Shown here: in pieces, positions 62,311 through 64,000 of the stretch | Position numbering within the stretch: position 1 is the first letter of the stretch | Layout of the letters: each line of letters opens with the position of its first letter | From: Rhizoctonia solani | Taxonomy: Eukaryota > Basidiomycota > Agaricomycetes > Cantharellales > Ceratobasidiaceae | Direction of reading: 5' to 3' | Length of the DNA stretch: 64,000 nt | Assembly: GCF_016906535.1 (NCBI RefSeq) | Contig: NC_057370.1 | Location: 2,728,001 to 2,792,000 of the forward strand | Program-made: the position numbers and the translations under genes | The notes under the pieces: model-generated | Databases searched by the model: none | What the model saw: only the letters and a program-made list of their open reading frames with translations | What the model was told of the DNA's origin: nothing

Positions 62311-63280
62311 GTTGGCGAAGGAAGCGGCCATACGAGAAGGCAGGGACGGGGAGTAGGCGGAAGGGAAGGTATAGGGTTGGCTCGAGTAGGCGAATTGAAA
62401 ACGTGAAAGGAGGTCGAAATGACATGAAGGCGCGAGGAGCTAGGAAAATACGTCTACGGGGGGAGGATCGAAAACATTTGGGACACGCATGGCCAGGAGA
62501 AGACGCGACGTATACACGAAAACGCTTATTCTCTCAGGCTTGTCCCTGTACTCGTGTGGTGGAGGATCGAGAACCTCTTTGTTGATTAGGCGCCCTCTCC
62601 ACTAATATGGCGACTGCGGAGACAATTCAGGACTCGACGGGGGCAGATCCTGGAGGCTCTGGACCTCGGGGGACCCGAGCGCGGTGGTATCTCAAGTACA
62701 GCCGCAGCTCAGTTGGATTAATTCGCTAGGATTATGGGCTTTATTTTTGTCGTTTTTGTGTGTTTTATCCTACCCTTTTCATTTACCATATAGACTCCAT
62801 TTCTCTACCTTCTCTGGTGTCATTTCCTGTAATATACTGGTGTTGTATCTTCGTTATTCATCCTTCTGTTGCTTATTCCATTCTGAATTATTGATATCCT
62901 GCCTACATCCGAATACTTGCGTTATCTCTTCTCCATCATACTCGGTCCAGCCCACCAACTCTTCTTTCCCCCTTGGTTATAAACACAATCCCCACGCTGT
63001 GCCCCACGTTCCCCAGCATGCTCTTCCTTAGCCCAGCCGTTTCGTCATCCACAAACTCCTCCCCACAGTGCCACCGGACCGGTCATTTCTTATAAATCTT
63101 TGTATTGGACCAACGCACAAATCGCCTACGGCCCGATTCAATCCTCCTCTCCTATCTTATCGTCTGTCTCATAAATCCATCTCACACCCTTCCGACTAGT
63201 CTTCGTTTAGCTCTTCTTTTTCTGGCCATCGCATACTGTACATCCCTATCTTAATATGATGTAATGAACTTTTTTACACT
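62311..63280. other. Intergenic region between convergent genes
   Basis: A pyrimidine-rich stretch 62750-63240. No gene is supported. Confidence 0.5.
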
Positions 63281-64000
63281 TTAGATCGCACCCAGTTCGC
63301 GAACAAACTCAACCCCACAATCGTCCACTACGTGGTCGTTTCGAACCAGGTGGGGAAGGACGAACCGGCCTCGAGGACGGACGACGAGCCGAGAATGGAT
63401 GCAGATACCCGAATCGGGCACGCGGATGAGAAATCGATTGTCCCATACGACAAGAGTCTCACCAGGGCCGACTTGGCGGTCAAGGGACGTCAATGCGCTG
63501 GGCGGTTGACGACTTGCGAGCCAGGCTTTGGTTCTCCCACCGTGTTCGTCCCCTGCTCGACGTGTTCGGATGCCACCGTCTTTTCTCACCCAGACTGGGG
63601 ACCAGAGTACCTGTGCGCCTGCGCAGAAACTGGTTGGTTGTTCAGTTTCGTCAAAAATCCTGTGGGCGATTCGCTCGATGCTTGCTTTCCGCCTGTGTGC
63701 CTCGCTCTCAGGTGCTCCCCATGGATGAGGAGAGGTGTATCGAAGGATCCGGTGGATTAATGCGTGCGTCACATCTGTTTCTATTTGCTGTTTTGGAGGA
63801 GGGACAAGGAGCAACGTCGAAGGTGGTGAAGGCCGAGTATACGTTTGCAAGTAATTGGTTACTAGAAACAAGGTAGAATCATCAATCCCAAGCAGAGCCT
63901 TTGAATTGTACACACCGATCCCATCAACCTGTCGTACCCTGACAGACATCTTCCCTACGTATGCACGCATAAGGTCCAGATTGGGTTCACCCGTGCCGCC
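63281..64000 (-). CDS. Probable tRNA(Ile)-lysidine synthase-like protein, C-terminal part (5' end beyond window)
   Basis: The minus-strand frame is open from the right edge to the stop at 63281. A probable in-phase 54-nt intron (63865-63918) joins VRQVDGI to VTNYLQTYTRPSPP. The tail contains THALIHRILRYTSPHPWGAP, TKAWLASRQPP and GETLVVWDNRFLIRVPDSG, which resemble the C-terminal region of fungal mitochondrial TilS-type PP-loop proteins that modify tRNA(Ile). The N-terminal PP-loop (SGGxDS) would lie outside the window, so the call is inferred from the tail alone. Confidence 0.5.
   Translation of the reverse strand, partial: GGTGEPNLDLMRAYVGKMSVRVRQVDGIGVYNSKALLGIDDSTLFLVTNYLQTYTRPSPPSTLLLVPPPKQQIETDVTHALIHRILRYTSPHPWGAPESEAHRRKASIERIAHRIFDETEQPTSFCAGAQVLWSPVWVRKDGGIRTRRAGDEHGGRTKAWLASRQPPSALTSLDRQVGPGETLVVWDNRFLIRVPDSGICIHSRLVVRPRGRFVLPHLVRNDHVVDDCGVEFVRELGAI

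Overview
The window is nuclear DNA of a filamentous basidiomycete. The evidence is dense short introns (mostly 45-65 nt), many very small exons, a white-collar-2 photoreceptor partner, an NCBP3-like protein, a thaumatin-like secreted protein and a fungal RNase H-bearing LINE. The gene mix, especially the caspase-like and thaumatin-like genes, fits a Rhizoctonia-type agaricomycete; that assignment is inference. No tRNA, rRNA or CRISPR array was recognised.

Layout. 1-10.5 kb: the 3' 3264 codons of TRA1, the giant pseudokinase scaffold of SAGA/NuA4. 10.8-12.9 kb: a WD40 protein of the DCAF type whose gene needs three GC-AG introns. 13.5-17.1 kb: a CTK1/CDK12-type kinase with a long RS-rich N-terminus, convergent with CSN4 (17.3-18.9 kb, minus). 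18.9-25.4 kb: a full-length-looking non-LTR retrotransposon with poly(A) and a 12-14 bp target site duplication, inserted about 22 bp upstream of the CSN4 start codon. 25.7-26.5 kb: a six-exon thaumatin-like secreted protein (minus). 27.6-31.4 kb: a tandem pair of NmrA-like oxidoreductase genes, both carrying frameshifts. 31.9-36.2 kb: poorly conserved minus-strand genes, including an NCBP3-like gene, plus a perfect 172-bp tandem duplication. 36.7-38.6 kb: a GH18 chitinase reading frame with several frameshifts. 38.7-40.3 kb: KRR1 (minus). 40.5-42.9 kb: an RCK2/Srk1-like kinase. 43.7-44.8 kb: a coiled-coil/RERD protein (minus), divergent from TAF9 (45.0-45.8 kb). 47.6-49.6 kb: a caspase-like protein lacking the catalytic histidine (minus). 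51.1-53.2 kb: an MFS transporter. 54.3-56.0 kb: SEC12 (minus), divergent from a NIPA-type Mg transporter (56.1-58.1 kb). 58.9-60.6 kb: SRP40/Nopp140 (minus), divergent from WC-2 (60.7-62.3 kb). 63.3 kb to the right edge: the C-terminal part of a probable tRNA(Ile)-lysidine synthase-like protein (minus).

Most genes are core housekeeping genes for transcription and chromatin (TRA1, TAF9, CTK1), ubiquitin-ligase control (CSN4, DCAF-like), ribosome biogenesis (KRR1, SRP40) and secretion (SEC12). They are independent transcription units. Three pairs (coiled-coil/TAF9, SEC12/NIPA, SRP40/WC-2) share divergent promoters of 112-128 bp. Apparent single-base indels are concentrated between about 20 and 43 kb, even in the essential gene KRR1. 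The conserved genes I traced exon by exon on both sides of that stretch read without any. Local sequence error must therefore be separated from real pseudogenisation before any gene there is called dead.
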